Part shown: piece by piece, positions 29,886 to 38,252 of the stretch | Position numbering within the stretch: position 1 is the first letter of the stretch | How the letters are laid out: every line of letters starts with the position of its first letter | Source: Billgrantia tianxiuensis | Lineage (GTDB): Bacteria; Pseudomonadota; Gammaproteobacteria; Pseudomonadales; Halomonadaceae | Length of the DNA stretch: 64,000 nucleotides | NCBI RefSeq assembly: GCF_009834345.1 | Contig: NZ_CP035042.1 | Span: 4,712,001-4,776,000 of the forward strand | Direction of reading: 5' to 3' | The notes under the pieces: model-generated | What the model was told of the DNA's origin: nothing | Seen by the model: the letters and a program-made list of their open reading frames with translations, nothing else | Database searches by the model: none | Translations under genes and position numbers: made by a program

Positions 29886-30600
29886 CCACGCTCACCTGCA
29901 CGAACAAGCGGATCTCCAACCTCATCGGGCCCCTGCGCACCGCACTGAATGACGCCATGCACGACGAGTTAATACAGTTTAATCGGCCGGCTGGCACTAC
30001 CGGCGCCAAGAGCTGCCGAAGGAAGAGGAGGCCATCGACCCGTTCGCCGCTGAGGAACAAGCCGCGATCCTCGAGGCGCTACCACCAGACGGTCGCCCGG
30101 TTATACAATTCGCGTTCTGGACCGGGCTGCGCACGTCCGAGCTTGTCGCCCTTGAGTGGGACGATATCGACTGGAAGGGCAAGCGGTTCAAGGTTACGCG
30201 AGCCATCACCCAGGCCTCGCCGAAACCACCAAGATCATCGCCGGCACTCGTACCATCGACCTGCCGCCCCGCGCCCTCGAGGCACTGAAGGCACAGAAGC
30301 CCATCAGCTTCCTGCACCCGAGTGGCAGGGGCTTCATCAATCCTCGAACAGGCGAGCCCTGGACCGGCGACCAGGCGATCCGCAAGACGATGTGGACCTA
30401 CGCTCTCAAGCGCGCCGGCGTGGGTACCGCCGCCCCTACCAGACGCGCCCCACCTACGCCTCGATGATGGTTTCCGCCGGCGAGCCACTGGCGTGGGTAT
30501 CAAATCAGATGGGGCATGCCAGCGTGGTAACCACGGCGCGGATCTATGCGGGCTGGATACCTACAACGAACAGTCAGGCAGGAATGTTAGCGAGCAAAAA
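29886..30600 (+). pseudogene. decayed site-specific tyrosine recombinase (integrase)
   Basis: Remnant of a phage/island integrase. Readable pieces in changing frames: AGWHYRRQELPKEEEAIDPF, then AFWTGLRTSELVALEWDDID (catalytic Arg), IDLPPRALEALKAQKP...PWTGDQAIRKTMWTYALKRAGV, and YQTRPTYASMMVSAGEPLAWVSNQMGH...ARIYAGW (second Arg, His, Tyr). At least two one-base frame changes occur, near 30213 and 30422. The HxxR-box His is replaced by Pro in TRPTYAS, and most of the N-terminal SAM-like domain is gone. The frame runs on into the opposite-strand cassette without its own stop. It lies next to attL, as expected for the element's own integrase. Confidence 0.88.
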
Positions 30601-30633
30601 CTCTATGCATGATTCTGTGAATTTAAAAGCCGC

Positions 30634-31065
30634 TTATCTTTTCGTAATTTTTAAAGAGCGGCAGATCTCTTTTGCGACTGGATTTGGTATTTTTTTCTTT
30701 AATCCTTGTTTATCCTTACTATCAAAGGCAATAATCTCAGCATGTGCTTCGTTATCTGCAACGGGGTCTTCCGTCACTTCTATATATAACTCCTCACTTG
30801 CTTTAGCAGCTTCCTTAACTGCAGCCACCATTATGCACCCGTATCCTTCTATACGCCTCCCAGGTTTACTTAACTGAAAGTCTAGTATTTGCAAAATATC
30901 ATCCACGCTTAAGATTGACTTTCTACTCACAGAAGTACCGTTATTTTTAAACGCACTCTTTGTTACTATGCCTTTTTCAGAATCGTATGAAGGCGGATAT
31001 AACGCTAACAACAGATTTTCATCGTCTTCTAAGCATTTGCGGCTCAAAATCTTCTGCAAGTCCAT
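30634..31065 (-). CDS. hypothetical protein, third gene of the island cassette
   Basis: 143 aa, AT-rich, not recognised as a named family. Visible: an acidic N-terminal helical part, a middle segment IEGYGCIMVAAVKEAAK, and then EVTEDPVADNEAHAEI (residues 96-111), where the His/Glu pair looks conserved-like. It ends in a basic tail (KKKIPNPVAKEICRSLKITKR). No signal peptide or membrane helix. It starts 15 bp after the preceding gene's stop, so it is co-transcribed. Could be an effector or a structural partner; function unknown. Confidence 0.7.
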   Translation of the reverse strand: MDLQKILSRKCLEDDENLLLALYPPSYDSEKGIVTKSAFKNNGTSVSRKSILSVDDILQILDFQLSKPGRRIEGYGCIMVAAVKEAAKASEELYIEVTEDPVADNEAHAEIIAFDSKDKQGLKKKIPNPVAKEICRSLKITKR

Positions 31066-31080
31066 ACCAAAAACGACCCA

Positions 31081-31755
31081 TCACATGTAACGCGCAATAT
31101 GCTGTATTAAACCATCACTTACATTTGCAAAAAAAACATCCTCATCGTCTACGTCAGTATAAACGTTGATTTCATTTGGCCGAAAGAATATTTCAATCAT
31201 ATTCTCATCTTCATCGGTTGGCCACGCGATAGAAATATATCCATCGTGGTCCATAAACACACTTGCCTTATCCCCTTGCTTTTTAAGTGATAGCCTACCA
31301 AGAAGCTGCAGGCTTAAAAGCAAAGAGTTATAAGATAAAGTTTTTGCATTGTCACCATCCCAGCCTTCAGGACAATTGAATAACATTGCCAATCTTTCAG
31401 AACAGTGCTTACTAAGATTTACTTCAAAAATTGATAACGCTTCACTGTTCGGAAGGCTTTTCGACTCATGATGAAAATTTTTAGTTATTGAGTCGCTTAT
31501 GACGCTAACTGTGTCATAAATCTCGTCAAAACTTAAGCCTAAAGTTCTATGAATTGGCAATCTGGGGATGAGAGTCATCCCACTAAGCGCGTCAACTGAC
31601 CGACAGCTCAGCAAAAAGCGCTCATTCGCTAAGGCTAGGTATAAATTCTCTGTGCTTGCCCCACCATCTTCATAAACATCTAAGTCATAAGAAATGCCAC
31701 GCGAGTGAAATAGCAAAGAGTCCGATTCAGTACGTACCGCAAGCGCACCATTCAT
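31081..31755 (-). CDS. hypothetical protein with GWDG motif, second gene of the island cassette
   Basis: 224 aa, AT-rich, cytosolic. The notable segment is LFNCPEGWDGDNAKTLSYNS (residues 125-144), followed by a helix and FMDHDGYISIAWPTDEDENMIEIFF. This resembles a loose class of island-borne proteins with a GWDGYGA-like motif and a beta-rich end; the class has no assigned role that I know. Its ATG overlaps the stop of the TIGR04255-like gene (ATGA), implying coupled translation and a shared complex or pathway. Confidence 0.72.
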   Translation of the reverse strand: MNGALAVRTESDSLLFHSRGISYDLDVYEDGGASTENLYLALANERFLLSCRSVDALSGMTLIPRLPIHRTLGLSFDEIYDTVSVISDSITKNFHHESKSLPNSEALSIFEVNLSKHCSERLAMLFNCPEGWDGDNAKTLSYNSLLLSLQLLGRLSLKKQGDKASVFMDHDGYISIAWPTDEDENMIEIFFRPNEINVYTDVDDEDVFFANVSDGLIQHIARYM

Positions 31756-32558
31756 GACATATCTCCTCTAAGCCCCATTTTTTTATGTAAATTCTTTGTA
31801 ATATTTATAAAAACATGATGTATGCTATTACGCCCCATTGAAAAGGCTTGCATTATTTCACTTAAATCTGACTTATATTCCTGCGAGTAACTTATGGTAA
31901 GGTCAAAAATATAAACTTGTTCATCATTTGCCAATCCCTTGGCGAAACGCAACTTCATATTGCCAAAGCCCAGAGGCAGGACAACATCCAAAAGAGGAAG
32001 CTCAAATTGACCATCTACTTGATCTATAACCGTCTCTGGAAGATTGACTGAAACTCCTAAAGCGTCTTGCAAAAAATCTTTGTGACTTTTATCACTAACC
32101 AAATCCTTGCCGAAAGCATTTATATACCTTAATTTCAGCCTAAATCCTTCCGGCTGGCCTCCTGGAAGGGACATATGCAAAAAATCTTCCAGTCCATCTT
32201 CAACTAGAGGAGAAAATTCTTCCCATGATTCATAAGGTGGCACGGCATTAACAGTAAATACGCCCATCCCCATTTGATATAAGGTTCTAGACGCGACATC
32301 CTTACCCTTTCGGTAATTCGAATGCCTTGCCCGCAAAACCACTTGCGCTGGCGGACATGGGAAATTTGCAGGTATGAGTCTTTCAGACCTTGTATAGCCT
32401 CGCTCCCCAACTTTGTCGAGGAACTCATTAAACGTTTCTTCATAAGCTTGATGATACACGGGTTCAGAAGGATCCTGCCCCGCATATTCTTCATGCTGAT
32501 CCCACGTCAACTCCGCGATAATTTCACGCAGCGGCGGATTCTCGAAACGTTCTTTCAT
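31752..32558 (-). CDS. TIGR04255-like family protein, first gene of the island cassette
   Basis: 268 aa, AT-rich, cytosolic. N-terminus MKERFENPPLREIIAELTW and C-terminus LSEIMQAFSMGRNSIHHVFINITKNLHKKMG fit the sporadically distributed TIGR04255 family. Members are typically 250-270 aa, start with an F-NPP motif and end with a helix containing IHH or LH. The molecular function is not established. Preceded by AGAGAAAGAT and a good promoter with a very short leader, so it heads the cassette. Confidence 0.72.
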   Translation of the reverse strand: MKERFENPPLREIIAELTWDQHEEYAGQDPSEPVYHQAYEETFNEFLDKVGERGYTRSERLIPANFPCPPAQVVLRARHSNYRKGKDVASRTLYQMGMGVFTVNAVPPYESWEEFSPLVEDGLEDFLHMSLPGGQPEGFRLKLRYINAFGKDLVSDKSHKDFLQDALGVSVNLPETVIDQVDGQFELPLLDVVLPLGFGNMKLRFAKGLANDEQVYIFDLTISYSQEYKSDLSEIMQAFSMGRNSIHHVFINITKNLHKKMGLRGDMS

Positions 32559-32575
32559 ATCTTTCTCTGCTTCAT

Positions 32576-32604
32576 AGCATAATCATCTTGGTTCGGGGCA
32601 GCAA
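32576..32604 (-). promoter_or_regulatory. promoter of the island cassette
   Basis: On the minus strand TTGCTG, 17-bp spacer, TATGCT, ending only 18 bp from the start codon. This gives a leader of roughly 10 nt that still includes the purine-rich ribosome site. It shows the cassette has its own sigma70-type transcription. Confidence 0.6.
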
Positions 32605-32787
32605 CTTATCATTACCCCCACATTTACACATACTAACCTATAGGGCAATCCAAGGAAAGGGAATTGAGCCTAAGCGTAGCTTAGAGCCCGCTGAGGAGAG
32701 GGAGGTGTCTCGCGCCGTACTGCCTGGTAGTCAGTTTCTCGTCAGACAGTCATTATAAGTCGTTGATTTTATAAAATACCGCGAGCC

Positions 32788-32815
32788 CGATCCCCGCCGC
32801 CTCCACCAATCAAGC
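32788..32815 (+). repeat. right attachment repeat (attR)
   Basis: Exact copy of 29683-29710: the last 21 nt of tmRNA plus CAATCAAGC. It lies outside any functional tmRNA, followed by AAAC and the duplicated terminator. The ~180 bp before it (32605-32787) contains no gene, only short inverted repeats such as CTAAGC-GTA-GCTTAG at 32670-32684. Confidence 0.9.
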
Positions 32816-32816
32816 A

Positions 32817-32852
32817 AACGAAAAAAGCACCCTCTGGGTGCTTTTTTCGTTT
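32817..32852 (+). terminator. duplicated ssrA-type terminator at the right island end
   Basis: Same AAAAAAGCACCC/GGGTGCTTTTTT hairpin as after ssrA. Probably the ancestral terminator of the chromosome, displaced when the island inserted. Confidence 0.85.
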
Positions 32853-32898
32853 CTGCTACCACCTGGGCTCAGGTCCGACTGGGCATGAAGCGACGCCG

Positions 32899-33678
32899 TC
32901 AAGCGAAGCTCTGGAAGACGGGGGGCAAGGCTTCGTCGATATAGGTACCGTTGAACTCTACCAGCCGAGCCAGGGCGTCCGGGTCGGGCAGAACCGTGTG
33001 CTGGCGATCACGGATCACCAGGCCCTCGTCGCGCAGCATGGAGAAGGTGCGGCTCACGTGCACAGCACTCAGCCCCAGGGCATCGCCGATCTGCTCTTGG
33101 GAGAGCGGCATATGAAAGCCGTTTTCTTCTACCGCCCCGATCCGCTTGAGGCGCAAATAAAGCTCGTAGAGAAAGTGCGCCAGCCGCTCATGGGCGGCAT
33201 ACCGCCCCAGGTAAACCAGCCGCTCGGTGAGAATCGCCTGCTGCCGCACCGCCGTCGCCATGATACCGGCAGCCAAGGCCGGCGAGCGTCCAAAGAGTTC
33301 GAAGAGCTGCTGATGTGTGAACGGACTGATCACGCCGTCATTGATCATCGCCACACCGGCCAACCGGCGCGTGAAGCCGAAGTCACGCATGCCGATGATG
33401 TCGCCGGGCAGGTAGACCTTCAGTATCTGCATCGATCCGTTGCCAAGATTGCGGTAGGAGTAGGCCCAGCCCTCCTTGATCACGCAGAACAGGTCCACGT
33501 CCGCACTCTCCTGCCATAGCACTTCCCCGGCCGACACGCGCCTTGGATTGAGCTCGAGGCCCAGCAACAGGGCCTTGTCCTCCGCCGTCAACACGGCGTG
33601 ACGACCAAGCCCCTGCATCACTACACTGTCGAGTAGGGTCACACTCTGCCTCTCCGGCTTGTGGTTAAGTGGCGTCAT
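32899..33678 (-). CDS. Crp/Fnr family transcriptional regulator
   Basis: 259 aa from ATG 33678 (MTPLNHKPERQSVTLL). The N-terminal cyclic-nucleotide-binding-like beta roll contains VDLFCVIKEGWAYSYRNLGNGSMQILKVYLPGDIIGM. The C-terminal winged HTH is PLSQEQIGDALGLSAVHVSRTFSMLRDEGLV. There is no N-terminal CxxC cluster, so it is not an oxygen-sensing FNR of the classical type. Divergent from the carboxynorspermidine genes with about 320 bp between starts. A link to polyamine control is possible but only inferred from position. Confidence 0.85.
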   Translation of the reverse strand: MTPLNHKPERQSVTLLDSVVMQGLGRHAVLTAEDKALLLGLELNPRRVSAGEVLWQESADVDLFCVIKEGWAYSYRNLGNGSMQILKVYLPGDIIGMRDFGFTRRLAGVAMINDGVISPFTHQQLFELFGRSPALAAGIMATAVRQQAILTERLVYLGRYAAHERLAHFLYELYLRLKRIGAVEENGFHMPLSQEQIGDALGLSAVHVSRTFSMLRDEGLVIRDRQHTVLPDPDALARLVEFNGTYIDEALPPVFQSFA

Positions 33679-33999
33679 ACTAAAACACAAGCTTATATAG
33701 AGATTCATAACGCAGGTTATCGACGCTCGATAATGGTCAAACGAGTGTCGGAAAGGGAGTGGCGACACCCAGCGAACCCGCATGCGCGCTCACTTTTCGG
33801 CCAGCCCCGCCCCTACCCCCTGCTTTGGTCTAATGGGTCACGAGAAAATCACTTGCCCTCAGCTTCACAGGGGGCCATTATCTGCGCGCAAGCGACGAGC
33901 GAGACCGGGGTGGCATCGGGCACGGGCATACGAGATGGCCGAAACTCCGATAAGACCCTACGCTTTCATACACATCCCCGATCTGGATTCGAGAGGCCC

Positions 34000-35199
34000 A
34001 TGAGCAAAGTCCTGATTATCGGCGCCGGTGGCGTCGGAGGCGTCGTCACCCACAAGTGTGCACAGCATCCCGAAGTGTTCAGCGAGATCTGCCTGGCCAG
34101 TCGCAACGAAGACAAGTGCAAGGCCATCGCAGCTCAGTTGGATCGTCCGATCCAGACGGCCCAGGTGGACGCCGATAGCGTCGAGGCCCTGGTTGCGCTG
34201 ATCGAGTCGTTCAAACCGGACGTGCTGATCCACGTGGCCCTGCCCTATCAGGACCTGACCATCATGGAGGCATGCCTCAAGACCGGCGTGCCCTACCTCG
34301 ACACCGCCAACTACGAGCATCCGGACGAGGCCAAGTTCGAGTACAAGGAGCAGTGGGCGTTCCACGATCGCTACGCCGAGGCGGGCAACATGGCCACCCT
34401 GGGCTGCGGCTTCGACCCGGGCATGACCAACATCTACTGCGCCTACGCCCAGAAGAACCTGTTCGACGAGATCCACCGCATCGACATCCTCGATGCCAAC
34501 GGCGGCGACCACGGCTACCCCTTCGCCACCAACTTCAACCCGGAGATCAACATTCGCGAGATCACCGCGAAGGGTCGCTACTGGGAGAAGGGCGAGTGGA
34601 AGGAGACCGACCCGCTGGCGGTGAAGCGCAAGTTCGACTTCGACGGCATCGGCGAGAAGGACATCTACCTGCTCTACCACGAGGAGCTCGAGTCGCTCAG
34701 CCAGAACATCAAGGGGCTGGAGCGCATCCGTTTCTGGATGACCTTCTCCGAGAAGTACATCACCCACCTCAAGGTGCTCGAGAACGTCGGCATGACCAGC
34801 ATCGAGCCGATCGAAGTGGGCGGTGCCAGGATCGCCCCGCTGGAGTTCCTCAAGGCGGTGCTGCCCGACCCGGCCTCGCTGGGTCCGCGAACCAAGGGCA
34901 AGACCAACATCGGCATCATTGCCGACGGCATCAAGGACGGCAAGCGGCGCAAGGTGTACATCTACAACATCTGCGACCACGAGGCCTGCTACCGCGAGGT
35001 GCAGTCCCAAGCGATCTCCTACACCACCGGCGTGCCGGCGGTGACCGGCGCCATGCTGATGCTGGAAGGGATCTGGAAGGGCGCGGGCGTGTTCAACGTC
35101 GAGCAGCTCGACCCCGACCCCTTCATGGAACGCATCGGTGACATGGGCCTGCCGTGGCAGGTGGTCGAGCTCGACCCCGATCACGACCCGCTGGCCTAA
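34000..35199 (+). CDS. carboxynorspermidine synthase (saccharopine dehydrogenase family)
   Basis: NADPH-dependent condensation of aspartate semialdehyde with a diamine (putrescine or diaminopropane) to carboxy-(nor)spermidine, in the alternative spermidine route. 399 aa from ATG 34000 after GAGAGGCCC. Rossmann motif VLIIGAGGVGGVVTHKCAQ, then YLDTANYEHPDEAKFEY, LGCGFDPGMTNIYCAYA and ANGGDHGYPFATNFNPE, typical of this branch rather than of lysine saccharopine dehydrogenase. Six bp before the matching decarboxylase. The 33679-33999 stretch holds only the divergent promoters. Confidence 0.92.
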   Translation: MSKVLIIGAGGVGGVVTHKCAQHPEVFSEICLASRNEDKCKAIAAQLDRPIQTAQVDADSVEALVALIESFKPDVLIHVALPYQDLTIMEACLKTGVPYLDTANYEHPDEAKFEYKEQWAFHDRYAEAGNMATLGCGFDPGMTNIYCAYAQKNLFDEIHRIDILDANGGDHGYPFATNFNPEINIREITAKGRYWEKGEWKETDPLAVKRKFDFDGIGEKDIYLLYHEELESLSQNIKGLERIRFWMTFSEKYITHLKVLENVGMTSIEPIEVGGARIAPLEFLKAVLPDPASLGPRTKGKTNIGIIADGIKDGKRRKVYIYNICDHEACYREVQSQAISYTTGVPAVTGAMLMLEGIWKGAGVFNVEQLDPDPFMERIGDMGLPWQVVELDPDHDPLA

Positions 35200-35205
35200 T
35201 CCGCC

Positions 35206-36378
35206 ATGGCACCAAGCGACATGGGCAAGCCGGCCTACCCGTTCGACATCGACGCCTGCCCTTCGCCGGCCTATGTGGTCGACGATGCACTGTTGCGCCG
35301 TAACCTGGAGCTGCTCAAGCAGGTCCAGGAGGAGAGCGGTGCACGGATCCTGCTCGCGCTGAAGGGCTTCGCCATGTGGGACACCTTCCCGCTGGTGAGC
35401 CAGTACCTGGTGGGCACCACCGCCAGTGGGCAGGACGAAGCGCGCCTGGGTGCGGAGACCTTCGGCGGCGAGGTGCACGTCTACTCGCCGGCCTTCACCG
35501 CCGAGGAGATGGAGGTGGTACTGCAGTATGCCGACCACATCAGCTTCAACTCCCCGGGGCAATGGCAGCGCTTCCGCGATAGCGTCGCGGCGGCTCCGCG
35601 CAAGGTCTCCTGCGGGCTGCGGGTGAACCCGGAGTACTCCGAAGGCAAGGTGGCCATCTACGACCCCTGCGCGCCCGGCTCACGGCTGGGCACGCGGGCA
35701 GCGGACTTCATGGGTGCCGACCTCGAGGGGCTAGAGGGCCTGCACTTCCATACCCTGTGCGAGCAGAACAGCGACGCCCTGGAGCGCACGCTGGAGGCTT
35801 TCGAGGCCAAGTTCGGGGGCTATCTCGCCGACAAGCAGTGGGTCAATTTCGGCGGCGGACATCACATCACCCGCCCCGACTACGATGTCGAGCGGCTGGT
35901 ACGGGTGATTCGCGGCTTCCGCCAGCGCCACCCCCACCTCACCGTGTATCTAGAGCCCGGCGAAGCGATTGCGCTGAACACCGGCTACCTGGTCTGCACG
36001 GTGCTGGATATCGTCGACAACGACGGTCCCAATGCCATCCTCGACACCTCGGCCACCGCGCACATGCCTGACGTACTCGAGATGCCCTACCGGCCGCAGA
36101 TCATCGGTGCCGGCGAGCCGGGCGAGAAGGCCCATACCTATCGCCTGGGCGGCACGACGTGTCTCGCCGGCGACGTGATCGGCAGCTACTCGTTCGACGC
36201 ACCGCTGGCCATCGGCGATCGCCTGGTGTTCACCGACATGGCCCACTACACCATGGTCAAGACCACCACCTTCAACGGCATTCGCCTGCCGTCGATCTGC
36301 CGGGTGGACGAGGTCAGCCGCGAGGTGCGCACGGTGAAGACGTTCGGCTATGAGGCTTACAGAGACCGCCTAAGCTAA
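35206..36378 (+). CDS. nspC: carboxynorspermidine decarboxylase
   Basis: PLP-dependent alanine-racemase-fold decarboxylase producing (nor)spermidine. 390 aa; the PLP lysine is K53 in LLALKGFAMW. Also present: FGGEVHVYSPAF, GLRVNPEYSEGKVAIYDPC, FHTLCEQNSDALE, WVNFGGGHHITRPDYDV and GPTCLAGD-like GGTTCLAGDVIGSY. Forms a two-gene operon with the synthase and ends at a strong terminator. Confidence 0.95.
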   Translation: MAPSDMGKPAYPFDIDACPSPAYVVDDALLRRNLELLKQVQEESGARILLALKGFAMWDTFPLVSQYLVGTTASGQDEARLGAETFGGEVHVYSPAFTAEEMEVVLQYADHISFNSPGQWQRFRDSVAAAPRKVSCGLRVNPEYSEGKVAIYDPCAPGSRLGTRAADFMGADLEGLEGLHFHTLCEQNSDALERTLEAFEAKFGGYLADKQWVNFGGGHHITRPDYDVERLVRVIRGFRQRHPHLTVYLEPGEAIALNTGYLVCTVLDIVDNDGPNAILDTSATAHMPDVLEMPYRPQIIGAGEPGEKAHTYRLGGTTCLAGDVIGSYSFDAPLAIGDRLVFTDMAHYTMVKTTTFNGIRLPSICRVDEVSREVRTVKTFGYEAYRDRLS

Positions 36379-36390
36379 GCGCATCAGCAA

Positions 36391-36417
36391 GAAAAAGCCC
36401 CCGCGGGGGCTTTTTTC
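36391..36417 (+). terminator. intrinsic terminator after nspC
   Basis: Stem AAAAAGCCCCC/GGGGGCTTTTTT around a short CG loop, 13 bp past the nspC stop. Confidence 0.93.
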
Positions 36418-36521
36418 GTATCTGCACCGCCATTTGCACGGCGTGCCGGCCTCCCCTTTCCCCAGCCGGCGTTATGACCCATGGTGTAGGGCACGACGTC
36501 ACCAGACAGGGAGAGCCCGAC

Positions 36522-37826
36522 ATGACGACCGTATTCAAGTTCGGCGGCGCCTCGATCAAGGATGCCGATGCCATACGCCACCTGACCCCGCTGCTCGAGG
36601 AGCACACGGATCGACCCTTGATCGTGGTGGTCTCGGCCATGGGCAAGACCACCAACAAGCTGGAAGCGCTGCTTGCCGCCGCCCGCAGTGAAGGCAAGGA
36701 AGACGCCTACCGTGAATGCTTCGAGGCCTTGCAGGCCGACCACCACGAGGCGATGGAGGCGCTGTTCGGCGATTCTCGTGACTCACCGGCCGAGCGCGTC
36801 GACGCCCTGTTCGACGAGCTCGACGCACTGCACCGCAAGCACCGAGCCAGCCCCTATGCCAGGCACTACGACCAGACCGTGTGCTACGGCGAGCTGATCT
36901 CCACCACCATCGTCGCGGCCTGGCTCAACCACTGCGGTATCGCCACCGACTGGCACGATGCCCGCGAACTGGTGCGCACCGACGCCTGTCATCAGGCCGC
37001 CAACCTCGACTGGGCCGCCACCGCCGACGCCATTCGCGAGCGCCTGAGGGGCAGCGAATGCGTAGCGCTGACCCAAGGCTTCATCGGCGGCACCGAGCAT
37101 GGTGATGCCACCACCCTGGGTCGTGAAGGCTCGGACTTCAGCGCGGCGATCTTCGCCCACTGCCTCGATGCCCGCGAGGTGGTGATCTGGAAGGACGTCA
37201 CCGGCCTGTTCAACGCCGACCCCAGGCGCTTCGACAACGCCATACAGCTCGAGCGCCTCTCCTACGCCGAGGCCACCGAACTGGCCTGGCATGGAGCCAA
37301 GGTAATCCACCCCAAGACCTTGGGGCCGCTGCAGGAGAAGTCGATTCCGCTGACGGTGCGCTCCTTCGAGACGCCCGATGCCACACCCAGCGTGATCGAC
37401 GCCGAGCGCCGTTTCGATGCCGAGGCGCCCTCCTGCATCCTGCGTGAAGAGCAGGTCTGGATAGAGGTGCTGCCGCGCGATTTCGCCTTCATGGACGAGC
37501 CGCGCCAGCACGACATTCTCGGCCGGCTGGTGGAAGCCGGCCTGCATGCCAATCTGGTCGACAGCAGCGCCATGCGCTTCGCCCTCTGTCTCGACAACAA
37601 GCCCGAGCGGCTCGAGCAGCTGATCGACTCGCTCGAGGCCGATTACGAAATCAACCGCGAGGATGGGCTGACGCTGCTGACCGTGCGCCATCCACAGCCA
37701 GGAATGATGGACACCCTCAGCGAGGGTCGCGAAGCGCTGGCCGAGCGGCGCAACGCCACCACCGCCCAGCGCCTGTTCCGCAGCAGCGACTGCCCCGAGA
37801 CCTGGCATATCCCCGAATCCCGTTAG
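36522..37826 (+). CDS. aspartate kinase
   Basis: First step of the aspartate amino acid family; its product also feeds aspartate semialdehyde to the neighbouring carboxynorspermidine synthase. 434 aa from ATG 36522 after GGGAGAGCCC. The kinase domain has FKFGGASIKDADAIRHL, VVVSAMGKTTNKL, TLGREGSDFSAAIFA and IWKDVTGLFNADPR; the C-terminal part (about 300-420) is a weak single ACT-like region. The short form differs from the two-ACT LysC and from the ectoine-cluster Ask_Ect, and no ect genes are nearby. Confidence 0.9.
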   Translation: MTTVFKFGGASIKDADAIRHLTPLLEEHTDRPLIVVVSAMGKTTNKLEALLAAARSEGKEDAYRECFEALQADHHEAMEALFGDSRDSPAERVDALFDELDALHRKHRASPYARHYDQTVCYGELISTTIVAAWLNHCGIATDWHDARELVRTDACHQAANLDWAATADAIRERLRGSECVALTQGFIGGTEHGDATTLGREGSDFSAAIFAHCLDAREVVIWKDVTGLFNADPRRFDNAIQLERLSYAEATELAWHGAKVIHPKTLGPLQEKSIPLTVRSFETPDATPSVIDAERRFDAEAPSCILREEQVWIEVLPRDFAFMDEPRQHDILGRLVEAGLHANLVDSSAMRFALCLDNKPERLEQLIDSLEADYEINREDGLTLLTVRHPQPGMMDTLSEGREALAERRNATTAQRLFRSSDCPETWHIPESR

Positions 37827-37865
37827 ACAGATGGAGCGTTAGACGGAAACGACGCTAAACGGAAA

Positions 37866-37896
37866 GAACCGCGCCTGCCATGGGCAGGCGCGGTTC
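37866..37896. terminator. strong GC hairpin between aspartokinase and lipoprotein gene
   Basis: Perfect stem of more than 12 bp (AACCGCGCCTGCC/GGCAGGCGCGGTT) between two convergent genes. The flanking T-runs are poor, so it is a probable bidirectional terminator. Confidence 0.6.
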
Positions 37897-37923
37897 GTTC
37901 GGCTCTGTCGTGCTGGTGGCAAA

Positions 37924-38175
37924 TCAATCGTCGAGGTCGATATCGTCCTCGTCGGTAGCCGCCCCGGTCACGGCACCCGCCCCGGCGCCGATCGCCGCAC
38001 CGCGTACCACGCTGCCTCCCGTGGCAGCACCTGCGGCACCGCCCACGGCGGCCCCAACGCCGGCACCGCTGGCAGCACGCTCACCGGTAGTGGTACCGCA
38101 GCCAGCCAAGGCCAGCATCAGCGCCATCGCACAGGCCACAAGAACACTTCGACATCCCAATCCATAGTGTTTCAT
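37924..38175 (-). CDS. small glycine-rich lipoprotein
   Basis: 83 aa from ATG 38175 after GGGAGGTATGTC. A signal sequence ends in lipobox LAGC (Cys near residue 25), followed by TTTGERAASGAGVGAAVGG and further Gly/Ala repeats of glycine-zipper type. The acidic end is DEDDIDLDD. The glycine zipper suggests membrane association or oligomerisation, as in osmotically induced envelope lipoproteins; the precise role is unknown. Confidence 0.8.
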   Translation of the reverse strand: MKHYGLGCRSVLVACAMALMLALAGCGTTTGERAASGAGVGAAVGGAAGAATGGSVVRGAAIGAGAGAVTGAATDEDDIDLDD

Positions 38176-38252
38176 GACATACCTCCCATTCCATGGATGT
38201 ACCTTTTCAGCGTAGTCAAGGTAAGCGATGGGGGGCAAAGGCCGGGCAGGGG

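Larger units (their letters stand above)
29683..32815. mobile_element. small genomic island inserted at ssrA
   Basis: Bounded by 28-bp direct repeats, about 3.1 kb. It holds a broken tyrosine recombinase next to the left repeat and three AT-rich genes on the minus strand. Base composition of 30.6-32.8 kb is clearly unlike the GC-rich flanks. No transfer, replication or phage structural genes are present, so it is a remnant or a satellite cargo island, now probably immobile by itself. Confidence 0.88.

Noticed and set aside
32788..32815. A second tmRNA or tRNA fragment gene
   Set aside because: Only the last 21 nt of tmRNA are present, without the 5' half; it is an attachment-site duplication.
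36522..37826. Ectoine-cluster aspartokinase (Ask_Ect)
   Set aside because: No ectABC nearby, the protein is shorter, and the sequence type differs; it sits beside polyamine genes instead.
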